Shown here: in pieces, positions 23,226 to 34,935 of the stretch
How positions within the stretch are numbered: position 1 is the first letter of the stretch
Layout of the letters: each line of letters opens with the position of its first letter
From: Sepiola atlantica
Lineage: Eukaryota; Mollusca; Cephalopoda; Sepiida; Sepiolidae
Length of the DNA: 64,000 nucleotides
Assembly: GCA_963556195.1 (NCBI GenBank)
Contig: OY744537.1
Span: 20,775,726 to 20,839,725, forward strand
Direction: 5' to 3'
The notes under the pieces: generated by a model
Seen by the model: only the letters and a program-made list of their open reading frames with translations
Told to the model about the DNA's origin: nothing
Database searches by the model: none
Program-made: the position numbers and the translations under genes

Positions 23226-23307
23226 CTCGAGGATAGTGTCTAGTAGGTAAAGTAAATTTATAGCAGTCATTTGTCTCGTCCGTCCAGCTGGTTGCCAGGG
23301 AGAGTTT

Positions 23308-23403
23308 AGTTACATGCTCCCTTGTTGTAGTTCTGTTTAGTTACATGCTCCCTTGTTGTAGTTCTGTTTAGTTACATGCTCCCTTGTTGTAGTTCTGTTT
23401 AGT
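23308..23403. repeat. 31-bp tandem repeat, 3 copies
   Basis: TTACATGCTCCCTTGTTGTA recurs at 31-bp steps with no changes. Confidence 0.95.
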
Positions 23404-23794
23404 TGAACTGAAGAAACTCTTTTTGAAGCTGTGCTTTTGGTTTAAATATGAATTTGACTGGCTCCCAATGATAGGTGCAAAATATTAAAATGCCCCTTTT
23501 TAAAATATTGTGGAGGCATATGATTTCTATGCTTCTGATTGGCTGAAATAAAATTTTTATAAGATTCTTATTCAATCAAGAGCCAATATTTTTAACACAA
23601 TATTCTCTTGCTTTTTATGGCTTAATTAAAATGGGTTCTATAACTCTCATATTTTTAATCTGTGGGATTATCTCAAAGATAATGTCTATCAAAATAATCC
23701 CAAGACTATTCCTAAACTGAAGAGGGACATCGCAGCCGTAATCAGGGCAGTGCCAAGAGAGGAGTGCGTTACCGTTATTAACAATTCTTTACTT

Positions 23795-24003
23795 TTTGGC
23801 TAGGAGCAAAGTTTAGCATCTGTTCTGATACCACATTTCATCTTCTCTGTTCTCGGTCAGTGAAAGAGAAATCTATCTAGAGTGAGACGATTAAAAAAAT
23901 TTTTTCCAATCCAGAGGGCCCTTTTTTGGGGGAGCTAGATTTTCCCCACATTCAAAACCAACCTTGTGTCTCACTCTGCTCTTGTGAGCAGGCAAGTAAA
24001 TAG
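23795..24003 (+). mobile_element. Diverged U2-headed SINE, short body
   Basis: Head TTTTTGGCTAGGAGCAAAG and TTAGCATCTGTTC; tail AAACCAACCTTGTGTC with terminal hairpin CTGCTC-TTGT-GAGCAG, then GCAAGTAAAT. The hairpin arms differ from other copies but still pair. Confidence 0.8.
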
Positions 24004-24416
24004 GGACAATTTTTCACATCATATCCAGGTGTGCCCCATTTTATTAAGCAGCGATAAAACAATTCATAGCTGAAACTTGTACCAAATATGGTTGGATTAT
24101 AAAATGGGTGACATGTTTTTGGGGCCACTTTGTACTTTCTGGCCTTCTTCATGTGCTTTTCGTCCTAGTCGGTGACATTCTGGGAATTTCAAACTGAAGC
24201 CTTTATTTACTCCACTGGGATAAACTACATCTATTCTATGTTCCATGCATTTTAGATATCTTGTCAGTTCATTTTTTTTCTTCTTAAAAGCCTTCACCAA
24301 AAATTAAACTCATAATCTGCATGTGGAATTCACTCTAAAATATCTATCCATCTGAAGAAAGCTAGAGATTACAGTTTGATTGTATCTGAAAGATAATAAG
24401 CTGAAGTTAATCTGGT

Positions 24417-24690
24417 TTGGTTGTTTGGTTGTTTTGTTTTACGGCATATCAACACTTTTCAGGTTATTTAATGCCGAATGCAGTCATTTTGGTGAAAGTT
24501 TTTATGCTTCAAGTTGTTTATATCTTCAAATATTTATTCATGGTGCCTAGTTTGGTTGTCCCGCTTTACGGCACATCAACCCCTTTCAGGCCACTCAATG
24601 CCGAATGCAGTCATCCTGGTGAAAGTTTTTATGCTTCAAGTTCCTCACACGTTCAAATATTTATTGATGGTGTTTGGTTTGGTTGTTAAA
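24417..24690 (+). repeat. Tandem duplication, about 124-bp unit
   Basis: TTTACGGCAYATCAACMCYT, AATGCCGAATGCAGTCATYY and TGGTGAAAGTTTTTATGCTT occur twice. The GGTTTGGTTGTTTTGTTTTACGG style resembles a repeat common in mollusc genomes (from memory, not checked). Confidence 0.8.
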
Positions 24691-25099
24691 GTATATTTGT
24701 TTTCTTCTCTTTTTTGTTTCTTTCCCCTTTTAATATCTGTTTCTATTTAACCCATAGTTGGGACCCTAACAGGTACTACCACTCCGGGTCAGGGTGGACC
24801 TGGGAGCAATGGTAATTAAGAGGAGGCTCCACATTCCCCAAAGTCCGTAAGCCGGATCTCACCATCGGATGTAGTTTAAGGTCATATCCAGGACCGGGAG
24901 TAGGGTAGGAAAAATAAAATAAAAAAGGGGAGGGAGAAAGGGAGAAGGGCTGTTGTTTTTGTTTTTGGTTTTGTAGAATATAATTAAGTTTTACAAAAAA
25001 AAAAAAAAACGTCAATGTAGGTGAATTTCGTCTCAGGGAGCTACAGGGCAGCCTGATCTGGTATCACCAGGAAGTTAATCTGAAAAAATAAAAAATAAA

Positions 25100-26265
25100 T
25101 GCGAAACTGTTTTCATTTATTACTCCTATATTACAATCAAAACGGGTTACTGTTATTTAAATCTATAATACAATATAGAATTTTGAAATACTCTATATAT
25201 AGTAGAGACGAACGATCTAAAGACAGTCACTTGAATGCCTAATTTGCATAACTATCATTTTAAACAGTTCATAATAAATTAATATTTATTCACTTCTAAT
25301 TTTATTGCCCTATTTTGTCTATATATATGCAATAGTTTCGTCGATATTAACAGTAATTAATTAAAGTGATTTAATAAAAAATGGATAACTTACTAAAAAC
25401 TTTTCTTAAATTAAAATCACTCGCTAGAATTCTTACTGACATGCATAAGCGAGAAGGGAAAAGGGAGGGAGAGGGTGGCTGGCTAGCTGGCTGTCTTTCT
25501 CTCTCCCTCTTCCTCTTCCGCTCTCCCGTTAACGACGCTGTATTGTTTTTATTGTTTTAAATTCAATGATTGTTTTTAAGCAATAGTCTTGTCGATAGTA
25601 AGATGTCAGATGTTGCTGTGATACTGAGAACAGATACTACACTTTGACCTTAGCCAAAAGGTCAAGGAACTATAAAAAAAATAATGTTTTTATGGCTAGG
25701 CATTATTAAATGAATAAAAAAAAAACCTGATTTAATCTATTATTGTATTATCTTCTAATGAGGGTGGGTAGTGTAGTATCGGTTCTATTGTCATAAGATT
25801 GTTTTCCCAGGAATTACCTCCTCCTTTTTAAGGGGGTGGGGTAATCCTCCCAGTTTGAGTGAGGGGTAATGTAGTATCTGTTCTGTTGTCATGAGACCAT
25901 CTTCCCAGGGACTACCTTCTCCTTTTTTTTGGGGGGGGGGGGGGTAGTGTAGTATCTTTTCTATTGCCATGAAAGCATATTTGCAGGAATTACCTTTTCC
26001 TTTTATGAAGAGATCTTCCCAGGTATTACCTTTTATTTTGGAGAAAGCATTGTAGTATCTGTTTAGTTGTTATGATGCCATCCTATGAGGCTTTACCTCC
26101 TCCTTTGATGAGTAGTGTAGTATATGTTTGTGACATCATCCTCTCAGTCATTACCTTCTCTTTTGGGATCAGCGTATGTAGTTCGTTCATCATGATATGC
26201 TCCCAGTCTAGCAAAAATATATGATCGGAAAGAGAGCATATATTTGCTAGTTATAACATAAGTGA
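25100..26265. mobile_element. Composite repeat A: antisense U2 head plus six sense U2-core modules
   Basis: An AT-rich left part, then on the minus strand a U2 head (25621-25668: GGCCTTTTGGCTAAGG-like stem-loop I, AAAGTGTAGTATCTGTTC). To its right six + strand modules start near 25768, 25867, 25945, 26050, 26112 and 26172, each close to GTAGTGTAGTATCTGTTCTG followed by a TCCCAGG-ATTACC-TCC hairpin. It ends with the inverted pair CTAGCAAAAATATATG / CATATATTTGCTAG (26209-26254). The layout recurs at 43558-44475. Copy A carries an extra segment of about 240 bp (about 25355-25590) bounded by GCAATAGT-TCGTCGAT-like repeats. Confidence 0.8.
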
Positions 26266-26379
26266 TTTAAAAATACAAAATAAACAAAATGCTGCTTTAT
26301 ATGGTACTTAGTTTTCTTTCTTTTTTTAAAATTCTCAATTTTAACTAAAAACAAAAACACTTTTTTTCTTTCATGATCT

Positions 26380-26510
26380 TTTTCTGTTATGTTTTGTAAT
26401 CATGTTCATAACATTTCAACCGTTTTACTCTCCGGCCTTCGTCAGGTTTCTTCCAGAATTTTTGAACTGCACTCATTCATATAATCCACAAGTACAATGT
26501 CCTAAAACAT
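26380..26510 (-). repeat. Penelope-type/hammerhead-like motif, copy 2
   Basis: Minus strand: AACCTGACGAAGGCCGGAGA, AACGGTTGAAATGTTATGAA. CUGANGA and GAAA are spaced by a stretch that could pair (GGCC with GGUU). Confidence 0.4.
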
Positions 26511-26585
26511 TGTGAACATAAGATCAACCAACATGAGAACATGTACATAATGTATTTCTTTTCTTTTTTTCACAAAGAAGCATCA

Positions 26586-26885
26586 CTTATCAAGGCCAAA
26601 AGCCACCCGAGGATAAGGATTAACAAGATGGATAGATTGTCAGTTAAATTATGAAGATTATTATGAGAGGATTGAAAATGATGAATGGAATAAACAAAAT
26701 TTGATTACTTATAGGAACGATTTATGACAAGTATTTATTGACATTGGATTTGAAGACAGACATCTTGTAGTCTACAGAGAAGCAGTTCTGTGGTAATGAG
26801 AAGTTCTTGGAAAGAAACTCTGTTCATGGAAATTCCGTTTGATGCTAGGCACATGGATGAAGAAAAGAAAGGTTTTTTGAGTTGT
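26586..26885 (+). repeat. Dispersed repeat R2, copy 3
   Basis: ATCAAGGCCAAAAGCCACCC, GAGGATAAGGATTAACAAG, GACAAGTATTTATTGACATT, then the GAAGTTCTTGGAAAGAAACT block of the window start. It joins the two other copies into one family. Confidence 0.7.
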
Positions 26886-27227
26886 GGTACAAAGATGCGT
26901 TCCTTCGGTTAATATCTTACAAAGAAGAATCAACGATTGGAGCTCAGTCGAGTACCTGCCATGAAAATAATGATAGAAACATAAATAGCAACAATTGCAA
27001 AAATATCATTAAATATTGAAACTCTTATTATTTAAGTGAATTTACAAGATTCTTATTCAGAATTTAGAGAAAAACCATTGATTCTTTCTCCTTGGTTCAT
27101 CGATGCAAATACAAGATGTTCCGTTTAATGGTAGAAGTCTTTCTGTTTTTCAAGTGAAGATTATTAACTGCTTTCACGTAGCTTTCTCTAATACCCTTGG
27201 GAAAGGTATGAATTCATACCTCCTCTT

Positions 27228-27512
27228 CCTAGCTATGAGTGAAATAGTAGGGTAGACTAGATTCTTAAGTCTTGGTAGAGCAACTAGTCTTGCAGAAGAT
27301 AACTTCAATAGAAGAAAGGCGGCATTCTCTGTCTGTGTTTTTGCTCAGTGGAACAACCTGCCAGAGGAAGTCATGATGATGACTACCATATCCATGTTTA
27401 AAACGGCCTTAAACAAACATTGAGACTGTATATGGATGTAGATATCTTCTATCTGTCTCTTTACATGGCTTGTTGCACTTTGTTTGCCAAATAAATTTGA
27501 TTTGATTTGAAA
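27228..27512 (+). mobile_element. CR1/Jockey-like LINE 3' end
   Basis: RRKAAFSVCVFAQWNNLPEE then SMFKTALNKH and stop (27421-27423); WN-LPEE and FK--L are the usual last motifs. The 3' end is AAATAAATTTGATTTGATTT, a short-repeat tail typical of such LINEs. One in-frame stop upstream. Confidence 0.8.
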
Positions 27513-27857
27513 TAACATCAGTCTTTCTCTGTTTAACCCAACATTGCTTTTGCTTGACTTGGATTACTTTTTTCCACTTGACTTAAGCAACGATGTATAC
27601 GGTTGTGATTGTGCAACCCTTACTTCACTATAAACACCTTATCATGTCGGCAGCTTTTCATTATCTGTCAGGGAGGTAAAGATCAAGAAGCTCAAAGAGA
27701 AGGTAATAATGGTGAAATTTGATTGGTTTAATTTTGCATTTTGTCTGTTTTAGCCTAACAAATCAAAAAATAACTCTGAAATAAAAGAGAAAGTGTATGT
27801 ACACCATAAGCATTTATTTATGAAAATCGCTCTTTTATAGTTATGAGTGGCCGACAT

Positions 27858-27955
27858 ATTATTTACCTCCTTGCAAGGAGGTTAGACACAAGGATAAGCG
27901 CACTTTGGCCTACAAAAAATCCCCGTCAGCATTCCCCAGTGTAACGTAGCCATTC
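27858..27955 (-). mobile_element. 3' part of a U2-type SINE
   Basis: On the minus strand the end reads CCTTGTGTCTAACCTCC, terminal hairpin ACCTCCT-TGCA-AGGAGGT, then AAATAAT. The head is missing; identified by the tail and the GGGGAATGC-type body. Confidence 0.7.
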
Positions 27956-28143
27956 TTAAAACCAGTTCTTTTTAAATCGATCGTTGCTTACTTCATTCTC
28001 TTTTGGTATACTGACGCCCGTCACTGTCACCATCATCATCGCAGTGTGTTGCATTTTGTTACAATCATCATCATTGTACAGAGCGCTGCCTTTTGTCGTC
28101 GTCGCAGTGGGCCGCACCTTGTAGCCACCATCGCCGTCATCGT

Positions 28144-28394
28144 GACTGTCTAGGTCTGTAATTAAAACTTTTCATGCAGAGAGGAAAAAGGCGAATTCGG
28201 CAAAGAATTTAACTGGTCTTTATTTGTCTGAAAGATTTTCTCGTCGTACGAATAAAAGTCACACACTATCATCGTCCGTGTCTGCAATCAAATACCCTCC
28301 ATGCACAGAAAGGAAAAAGGTGCAAGACGCCAGAGAGTCCAAAATGGGTCCTTATTTAGGAAAATTTTCTCATCATAATTATAAAGCTCACACC
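28144..28394 (+). repeat. Diverged tandem duplication, about 127-bp unit
   Basis: Paired blocks: GTCTGTAATTAAAAC / GTCTGCAATCAAATAC, CATGCAGAGAGGAAAAAGGC / CATGCACAGAAAGGAAAAAGG and GATTTTCTCGTCG / AATTTTCTCATCA. No reading frame conserved. Confidence 0.65.
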
Positions 28395-28857
28395 TTCACT
28401 AAATTGGAGAGAAAGGCCAACTTGTTCTTTTTAACTTAGATCTACGATCTACTTTGTTGCGGGGATAGGAAGGAAGGGGCATGCCAGTTGCTATCAACTC
28501 TTTTAGGAATTAAATTCCCATTTTCTCTTTTTCTGAACTCTCGATTTTGCATCCGTTCACCACGCTCCAAAAAACGGACTGACTAAAAGGCTTCTTTCTT
28601 TTCTCGTTCCCACGATTGTGATGTAATTGTTTCAAAGGGGGACACTCAGCCTGTCACCACACACTTGTTAGATCAAAGATCAGGGAGGGGTCAGAGTTCA
28701 GGTATGTTTATATTTTTAGTCCGAGAGCAAACTTGTTCCCCAGATTTTCATGTCAAGTTTTGCACTGGTCCACCTAGATATCAAATCCATACTAGCTGAT
28801 GTAATCGTTCTTCACATACATCCATCCATTATGTAACACCGGTCGAGGCGTCTAAAG

Positions 28858-29135
28858 CGATTAGCAATAAACTAATTCCTTATCAGAGAGAAGATAAATC
28901 CTGAGAGGGTGGACATCCTAAGACTGAACAGAACCAGGAGGTTAGACACAAGGTCAGGTGTGGTTTTTGGAAGCCAGCGCATTATGGTAAGCACACTCTG
29001 ACCTACAAAAAATTCCTGAACATCCCTGTCAGCATTCCCCGGTAGGGGTGCCGCAGGCGATTAGCAATAAACTAAGCAATTCTCAGAGAGAAGGTAAATC
29101 CTGGGAGGGTGGATTTCCCAAGACTGAACAGGACC
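28858..29135 (-). mobile_element. Two adjoining U2-type SINE bodies, one truncated
   Basis: Minus strand: CTGTTCAGTC, GGGAAATCCACCCTCCCAGG, a TTATTGCTAATCGCC block and the tail CCTTGTGTCTAACCTCC (28937-28955). A second truncated body (about 28858-28920) repeats the TCCACCCTCTCAGG and GTTTATTGCTAATCG blocks. Heads are not preserved beyond CTGTTC. Confidence 0.7.
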
Positions 29136-29275
29136 ATACCTCAGCCCGACAAAAAAACAGCCACTATCGGACTGGAGTGGGCGACATTACCTATAATTTT
29201 TCTCCGACTCTCCCGAACACTAGCCCATTCTCATCATAATCTCTACAAGCATTCATTTATAAAAAAAATCAGACC

Positions 29276-29410
29276 ATAATACCTATTGAGTAGATAAGGT
29301 CTCTTTTGAACCAGTTAGTTGACAATCACGAATATGACATGTAAATCTCCACAAATAATATTGACTTCATGGCTCATTTGATGATGACAAATATATTGTA
29401 AAATAGGTAC
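29276..29410 (+). repeat. Dispersed repeat R8, copy 2
   Basis: AATACCTATTGAGTAGATAA, GACAATCACGAATATGACAT, GATGATGACAAATATATTGT. Unclassified. Confidence 0.75.
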
Positions 29411-29859
29411 ATGTCCAAAATGAATGAGTACTATGTTATATATTGTTCAATCTCTTAACCATTTGCTTAAAATATGCTATTTATAGTTTCTCAGATTTCA
29501 CTCAAATCTTCATAAAGACGGACCAGTATTTTACTGTGCCAATTCTCAAATAAGAATTATTTTTTTGTATTTTTTTGTTTTTTTACAGTATAATATATTC
29601 TCAAAATGAAAACAAAAACTTCATCTTTATTGTTGTCTAATTGGCAATGACATATGGCACAGAGATATGTACATTCATGAAACGCCAGGAAATGAAAATT
29701 GGCAGTGGCTCAAAGAAGAAGAGAAAGGTCATTATTGAACATAACGAGAAAAGGCTATAAGGAATGAGATTATAAAGAAAAACGACTACAGTCAAAGACA
29801 ACATCAGAAAAGTGAGATAGATGAAAGTAAAATGTGCAAGGCGGTATTTAGCGGAAGAC

Positions 29860-29999
29860 AACGGAGAAGATGGAAAGATGAGATGGAGGAGACTGTCGGA
29901 AAAGATTGGATGAGACTAGAGCAAGAACGTAAAATGTGGAGAAAACTATGGAGGTCATCTGCCAGCAGTGGCATGAACGGCTGTTGCTGCTGCTGCTGA
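29860..29999 (+). mobile_element. LINE RT C-terminal remnant with (GAT)n tail
   Basis: GRQRRRWKDEMEETVGKDWM then LEQERKMWRKLW, stop at 29997: the GRP-RRW-D-----G--W---A-DR--W pattern of LINE C-termini, followed by (GAT)n. The upstream part is unreadable. Confidence 0.65.
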
Positions 30000-30029
30000 T
30001 GATGATGATGATTTGTGGTTGTTAAGCGA

Positions 30030-30262
30030 GTCGGACTTCTGCATAAAACTCATGAAGATCGTGCCTCAGGATCGTTTGGTCTGCATGAAGTCCTCCTTGT
30101 TGGTCGCAGCTATTCATTAGATCTGCAAGATTACAGGTTTTTACCCCCGACACGGGGAGCAGCAAGGATCAGCAGTTGCATGCGAAGTCGGGGAAGGTTT
30201 GGCCCACAACACACAAAGGAATGACACAGAAGCAACGTTGCCACTCTCACTCCATTAAAGTT
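30030..30262 (+). repeat. Dispersed repeat R3, copy 2
   Basis: Same blocks as 1536-1735; ends near CTCACTCCATTAAAG. Directly after the LINE remnant ending at 29999 and its (GAT)n tail. Confidence 0.8.
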
Positions 30263-30934
30263 GTTACGTAATCCGATAGTGCTCAATATTAAAATTATTA
30301 AAAGTAGAGCAAATATAATTTATTTTCTGGCTTACACTGGCAAAGCCAACGTTTGCACCTATTGGTTTCTTCAGAGCCAAGTGCCCTAAATAATAGAATA
30401 AGTTATGCATAACATTCTAGAAAAATGAACTTTTGAATTTTAGAAAACATTTTTTTTTTCGTTTGAATTGAAGTTTGAAGGCAAACGTATAGTATTACCG
30501 TTCATTTGAATTTCGAAGTGTCACAATAAAATAAATATATGGCAGCCATTTTAAAAATCTTGATTAAATCGATTAAAATAGCTGAGAGTGACTTATCTTT
30601 ACGATCACAAACATAATTCTTTTGAGCTGCTAAACCAAAGAAAAAGAGTCATTTTTCGCATGCATCCCTGTTGTAAAAAAATGTGTGTGTACCATATGAA
30701 AATATATAAAGTTAAAAATTTGGTCTACTTGGCATTGAATTTTTCAGAAACAAAAAACAGGATACGAATTAAGAGAAGGTTTTGTATTATGTGAGAATCA
30801 TTGAGCTATATTAAACTCACTGAATGTTCGTTAATGAAAGAAAATGTTCACTTGCTGTGAAAAAGTGGAAGTTTATTATGCAGTTCGCAGTTATGACAGT
30901 TACTCGCAGGCCAGTTCACTCAGCACTTTTTGTA

Positions 30935-31030
30935 ATGATCAAAGTGGGGTATGAACAAAAGATGAAAGAATGAAAGAAACAGTGCTTGGACGAATGGGTC
31001 AAAATGCATCTAGTTAAAGAGTAGGATAGG
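30935..31030 (+). repeat. Short dispersed repeat related to 33113-33178
   Basis: AAACAGTGCTTGGACGAATG and CAAAATGCATCTAGTTA are shared with 33138-33173. Confidence 0.6.
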
Positions 31031-31544
31031 CATAGGATTACCAACGACATCCCCTCCTTTATTGCCCCCACTTTTGATTGTCTTGTGATTCTTGATTTGA
31101 GAATGAATAATTCAAAGTGGTGTATCTGCTTTTCGATCTCTAAAGCAATCCATGCAGTTCTTCGAAAGAGAAATAACCCGATCAGATTAGTCAAGCCTTC
31201 TTTAGGGAGTGAATCTCTCTCTCTCTCTTTTCTAGCGCTTCTTTAGCACTTTCTTCTACCCTTTTCAGGTATATTTATTTGGCTTGTCTTGGGCACATCT
31301 TTTCACCCATTTAGGGCCATTTACTGTTTACTTTTCGATCTCTCCACAGGTGGCTAGCCCAGATCATAGCCAAGACATATATTGTCTGAACCGGATCACA
31401 GTCTCCAGATCAAATTAAATAGCGTAGGGAGATCACAGGACTGGGTAAAACCGGAGACCATAGTCATCTCTTGTGAATTTGTGATCTAGAGCTGGAGATT
31501 GGGATGAACAAAAGAATGTTTTACGTGGGACGATGAAAAGGTCT

Positions 31545-31735
31545 ATCTCGGATCCTAGCATGAACATTGTGTTCATGTCTGACCTGATTTTGGTCTGAGT
31601 TGGCTGTTGGGATAGACAAAGCGAAATAGAAGATGAAGAGGACTAGCCTAGGTTTAAGCGCAAACATTTTGCTCATGGCTAACCTGTCAGATTTTGGTCT
31701 GAGCTGGGGGTTGGAATAGACAAGGAGAACTCTTT
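31545..31735. repeat. Diverged direct repeat, about 115-bp unit
   Basis: TGATTTTGGTCTGAGTTGGC and AGATTTTGGTCTGAGCTGGG, each followed by GTTGG-ATAGACAA. Unclassified. Confidence 0.6.
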
Positions 31736-31860
31736 CAGAAGGAGAAGTCTGCAAACAGCAACACCTCAGTCTGTCATTCCGTGTCGGGAAGGGCTGCTAT
31801 AACAGGCCTCCAAGTTCAAGAATGGCACTGAGATAAGCACTCCAGTATCAACGTCGAGTT

Positions 31861-32104
31861 TATTGGGTCATGGGCATCACCAGTCGGGGGGGGGGCTTTA
31901 CTGAAAGAAAGGATGACAAAAAGAGTGTTATTTTTTTTTTATGCCACGGACAATACAGTAAAGCCATTAAACATTATAAAGATAGCATAGCAATTTCATC
32001 ACTAAACGCACAGATTGAATGGCCGCATGGTATTTTTGGGATATCGCCAAAAACTGTTTGCCCCCCCCCCCGTTAAAAATTCTGGCGACGCCCATGTATT
32101 GGGT
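31861..32104. mobile_element. hAT-like MITE with exact 8-bp target duplication
   Basis: TATTGGGT at 31861-31868 and 32097-32104 bounds 31869-32096 (228 bp). Tips CATGGGCATCACCAG and CTGGCGACGCCCATG are inverted, each followed inward by a G or C run. Non-coding. Confidence 0.88.
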
Positions 32105-32219
32105 ACTGTACCAGGGAAGGCTGTCCCAGTAAGCTTTTTTTCAGAGAGGGTTATCACCGATTTTAGATCTTCCTTCCCAAGGTGTTCATCTGGTAAGGGA
32201 CTGCTGAATCACTGCACGC

Positions 32220-32558
32220 TGCACTTATCTCTGGCCTAGAAATAAGCAAGAAACAACTGAGCATGACTTGTTCAACTGCAGTGAACTTCAGCCGTTCTAG
32301 AAATATTTCCATGAGGTGACAGCTCACATTTATTCCAAGCAGTTGGTACTAATGGATGTAGCATACATGATCGACAATGTTGACCCACTGTGCGCTAGGG
32401 AGAAACGAATGATGTTTGTCAGAATCCTGGCCATCGCTAAAATGGTGGTATGGACAACAAATCTGAAGGGATTGCATGAGGTTGAATCTTTTTCACATCA
32501 GGATCTGATTTTATTCTTCAAGAATCAGCTTAAGATTAAAATTAGATGTGAAAGATAA
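32220..32558 (+). mobile_element. LINE C-terminal zinc-binding and tail region
   Basis: One frame, one stop: KQETTEHDLFNCSELQPF, stop in place of a likely Trp (TAG), KYFHEVTAHIYSKQLVLMDV, MMFVRILAIAKMVVWTTN, LILFFKNQLKIKIRCER. ETTEHLFFDC--LQ-FW and AK--IW are typical of L1/Tx1-clade LINE C-termini. Only one lesion in 112 codons, so fairly young. Confidence 0.65.
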
Positions 32559-32859
32559 AATTACAGTTCATAGAATTCAGCAAAAGGTGGGTACAAGTAC
32601 AAGCTGATGTGTACGAAAGGGAGTCAGTATGTGTTCCCTACCCGAGTGTAACACATGTGGTTCTGAGTCCTTTTGGAACCCATCCTGGTTAAGGTAGACA
32701 CTTAGCTAGTTGAGTGAGTCCTGTCCCCTTATTATTTTTTGGTAATAGAGATCCTCCAAGATGCCCACTCCCCACTTTTATTTTTGCCCTTGGCCTTTGC
32801 AAATTGTATTTATTTTGGAAGGACACCATCCACTCCCAAACGCCATCCCTGTTTCTTTT

Positions 32860-33178
32860 CATACCACTTAATTCCCACTCCCATTTAGATATGCTTATTT
32901 TTGGTTCTAAACAAACCAGAAAACAGTGAGCGATTTCGTCTTAGAAAGGGTTCGAAGTGTCTTATTAACCTGCCTCTGAATTTATTTGGTTTATTTGTTC
33001 TTCTTCCTTTTGGAGCTGTTTTTGTTGTCTGATTTCCCATCATTTTTTAAGTAGGATTGTCCAGAAAGTAAATGTGGTATTGCGGTGACTGTTGAAGTGA
33101 AAGTGATGGACAAATGATGAAAGGGTGAAAGGAACAGTGCTTGGACAAATGGTTAAAATGCGTCTAGTTACATACTCC
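32860..33178 (+). repeat. Dispersed repeat R6, copy 2, followed by a second short repeat
   Basis: CCCACTCCCATTTAGA, CCAGAAAACAGTGAGCG, GTAAATGTGGTATTGCGGTG. The end (33113-33178, GGAACAGTGCTTGGACAAAT, AAATGCGTCTAGTTA) also matches 30963-31020. Confidence 0.6.
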
Positions 33179-33244
33179 TGATGCTATTAAGGGTCTTTGG
33201 TTTAATTTGTAAAAAGTGTATTTATCTTTTTTTTGCAAATAAAT

Positions 33245-33415
33245 TTTCAAGGTGTAATATCTGTTCCTGTCTAGCTCATTCTGACCCAGGGGTCTCGCGT
33301 GGATCAGAATTATGGTTTGATTTGTGTTCTAGGAGACCATTCTCCCAGACATTATCTCCTCTCTTAGGAAGGGGGTGTTGGTTTATCTCAAGTTTTGCAC
33401 CTGTCTAAAGTAACC
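33245..33415 (+). mobile_element. Partial U2-type SINE with a different hairpin insert
   Basis: Starts GGTGTAATATCTGTTCC (U2 core), then an insert with ATTCTGA facing TCAGAAT, TTCTAGGAGACCATTCTCC and a CTCCTCTCTTAGGAAGG body. The tail is absent. The insert sits where the long-form copies have their own unrelated hairpin. Confidence 0.65.
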
Positions 33416-33973
33416 CGTAGTTGTAGAAGCTGCCCCCCCCCCATCATCGCACGTTAAGCTGACTTAATGGTATTAAAAAGAAAAATAACTGTCTAAAACT
33501 GAAAAAAATAACAACAAACTATTAAATGCTATTAACACTACATAGAAAAATGTCTAATAAAAACCCTTGCAATTATTTGTCAACACACAGCTCAACTTTC
33601 AAGGCCCCCTCCCTTACTCAAAAGAAAAAGTGAACTCTAATAAATAAAGCCCTGTGATTGGTTAATTTGTAGGAAACTTTAGGGGAAAAAAGAAAAGGGG
33701 TGGTCGTGGCGGAGAGGGGGGGGGGTCGTAGAATGTTTATATCTTTCTTCTCAGCCTTTTTACCCTTTGGTTCCCTGTTCCCATATGCCCTACAAAACAA
33801 ACCCCTCCATTATAAACTGGCCCTAACCGGTTTTTTTTTTTTTTTTAGCTCGAATTATGTTAAGATTATTTTCGGTTCAAATTGCAGCCCTTATTTACAA
33901 TTTCTTATTGAAACAAAAAACAGTTTAATGATGTTTTAGTGTCATAATTCCAGCTTGCTATTCATTAAAAATG

Positions 33974-34022
33974 TTTTGCCATGTTTACAATGTCAAGTTT
34001 ACATTGTAAAGCATGGCAAAAA
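33974..34022. repeat. Hairpin with 20-bp stem
   Basis: TTTTGCCATG-TTTACAATGT faces ACATTGTAAAGCATGGCAAAA with one bulge and a loop of about 8 nt. Candidate small-RNA precursor or a tiny MITE. Confidence 0.6.
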
Positions 34023-34935
34023 CAATTTGTAATGGTTGAAAACAAACTTCTGAAATTCGAACATTTTTGGTTTATAAATGATTCATTTTATTTTAAAAGT
34101 TCAATATTAAAAATGATTTGGGTATCTTTTACAATAATCCGCAGAGTGAAAACGCTATATAAACAAATATACAACAAATAAAAGTAACTGTAGCCGATAA
34201 AAGTTATTTTCCAACTTATCTGTGACATTTGTTTGTATTTTTAAGCCGTTTCAACTGTTATTTATTAGAAATCAAAATTTTTGTCACACGAACTTTGGAC
34301 AAGCGATGGGGGGGGGTATCGTAACGAGGTAAGGCAGGGCGGCCATGTTGTTTTAGTAAAAATACGTGCCCCCCCCCAAAAAAAAACAAGAATTTTTTTT
34401 TTACATCTAATAAAAACACATTTATAGTACGTAAAAATACAAACAAATTTCATAGGTAAGTAGGAAAATATCTATTCTCGACGTAGGTCACCGTCACTTG
34501 CTGCATATTTATTTATTTTTACCCCGTTCTCGTTCGTTTTTTGGATCCCGTTGGCGACTCAGCGGATTATTGTAAAAGATACCCATTGATTTTTTTTTAC
34601 ATCTTATTCTTACTTTTAAAATGTTTTTTTAAAAATGCTTTATGACAAAGTTTGGCATTCATATTGTTTGTTTACTTTAAGCAAATATGATTTCGTGTCA
34701 AGGTCAAGGACAAACTAAAAGTTCGCTTTTGTTATTGTTGTTAAATGTTGTTTTTGTCAAAAAAATGTTAGATAAAGCGTCTGCTCAGAAAATAAACCGG
34801 GAACTCTAAATAATATAATATAATACACAATTAAAAATTTTTTTAACGACAAACAATTAAAAAAGAACGTAAAAAAACTTTCAAAATGATTAGTAACAAA
34901 AATTTCAAACATTTTTTCGGTGAATAAAAAAGATG

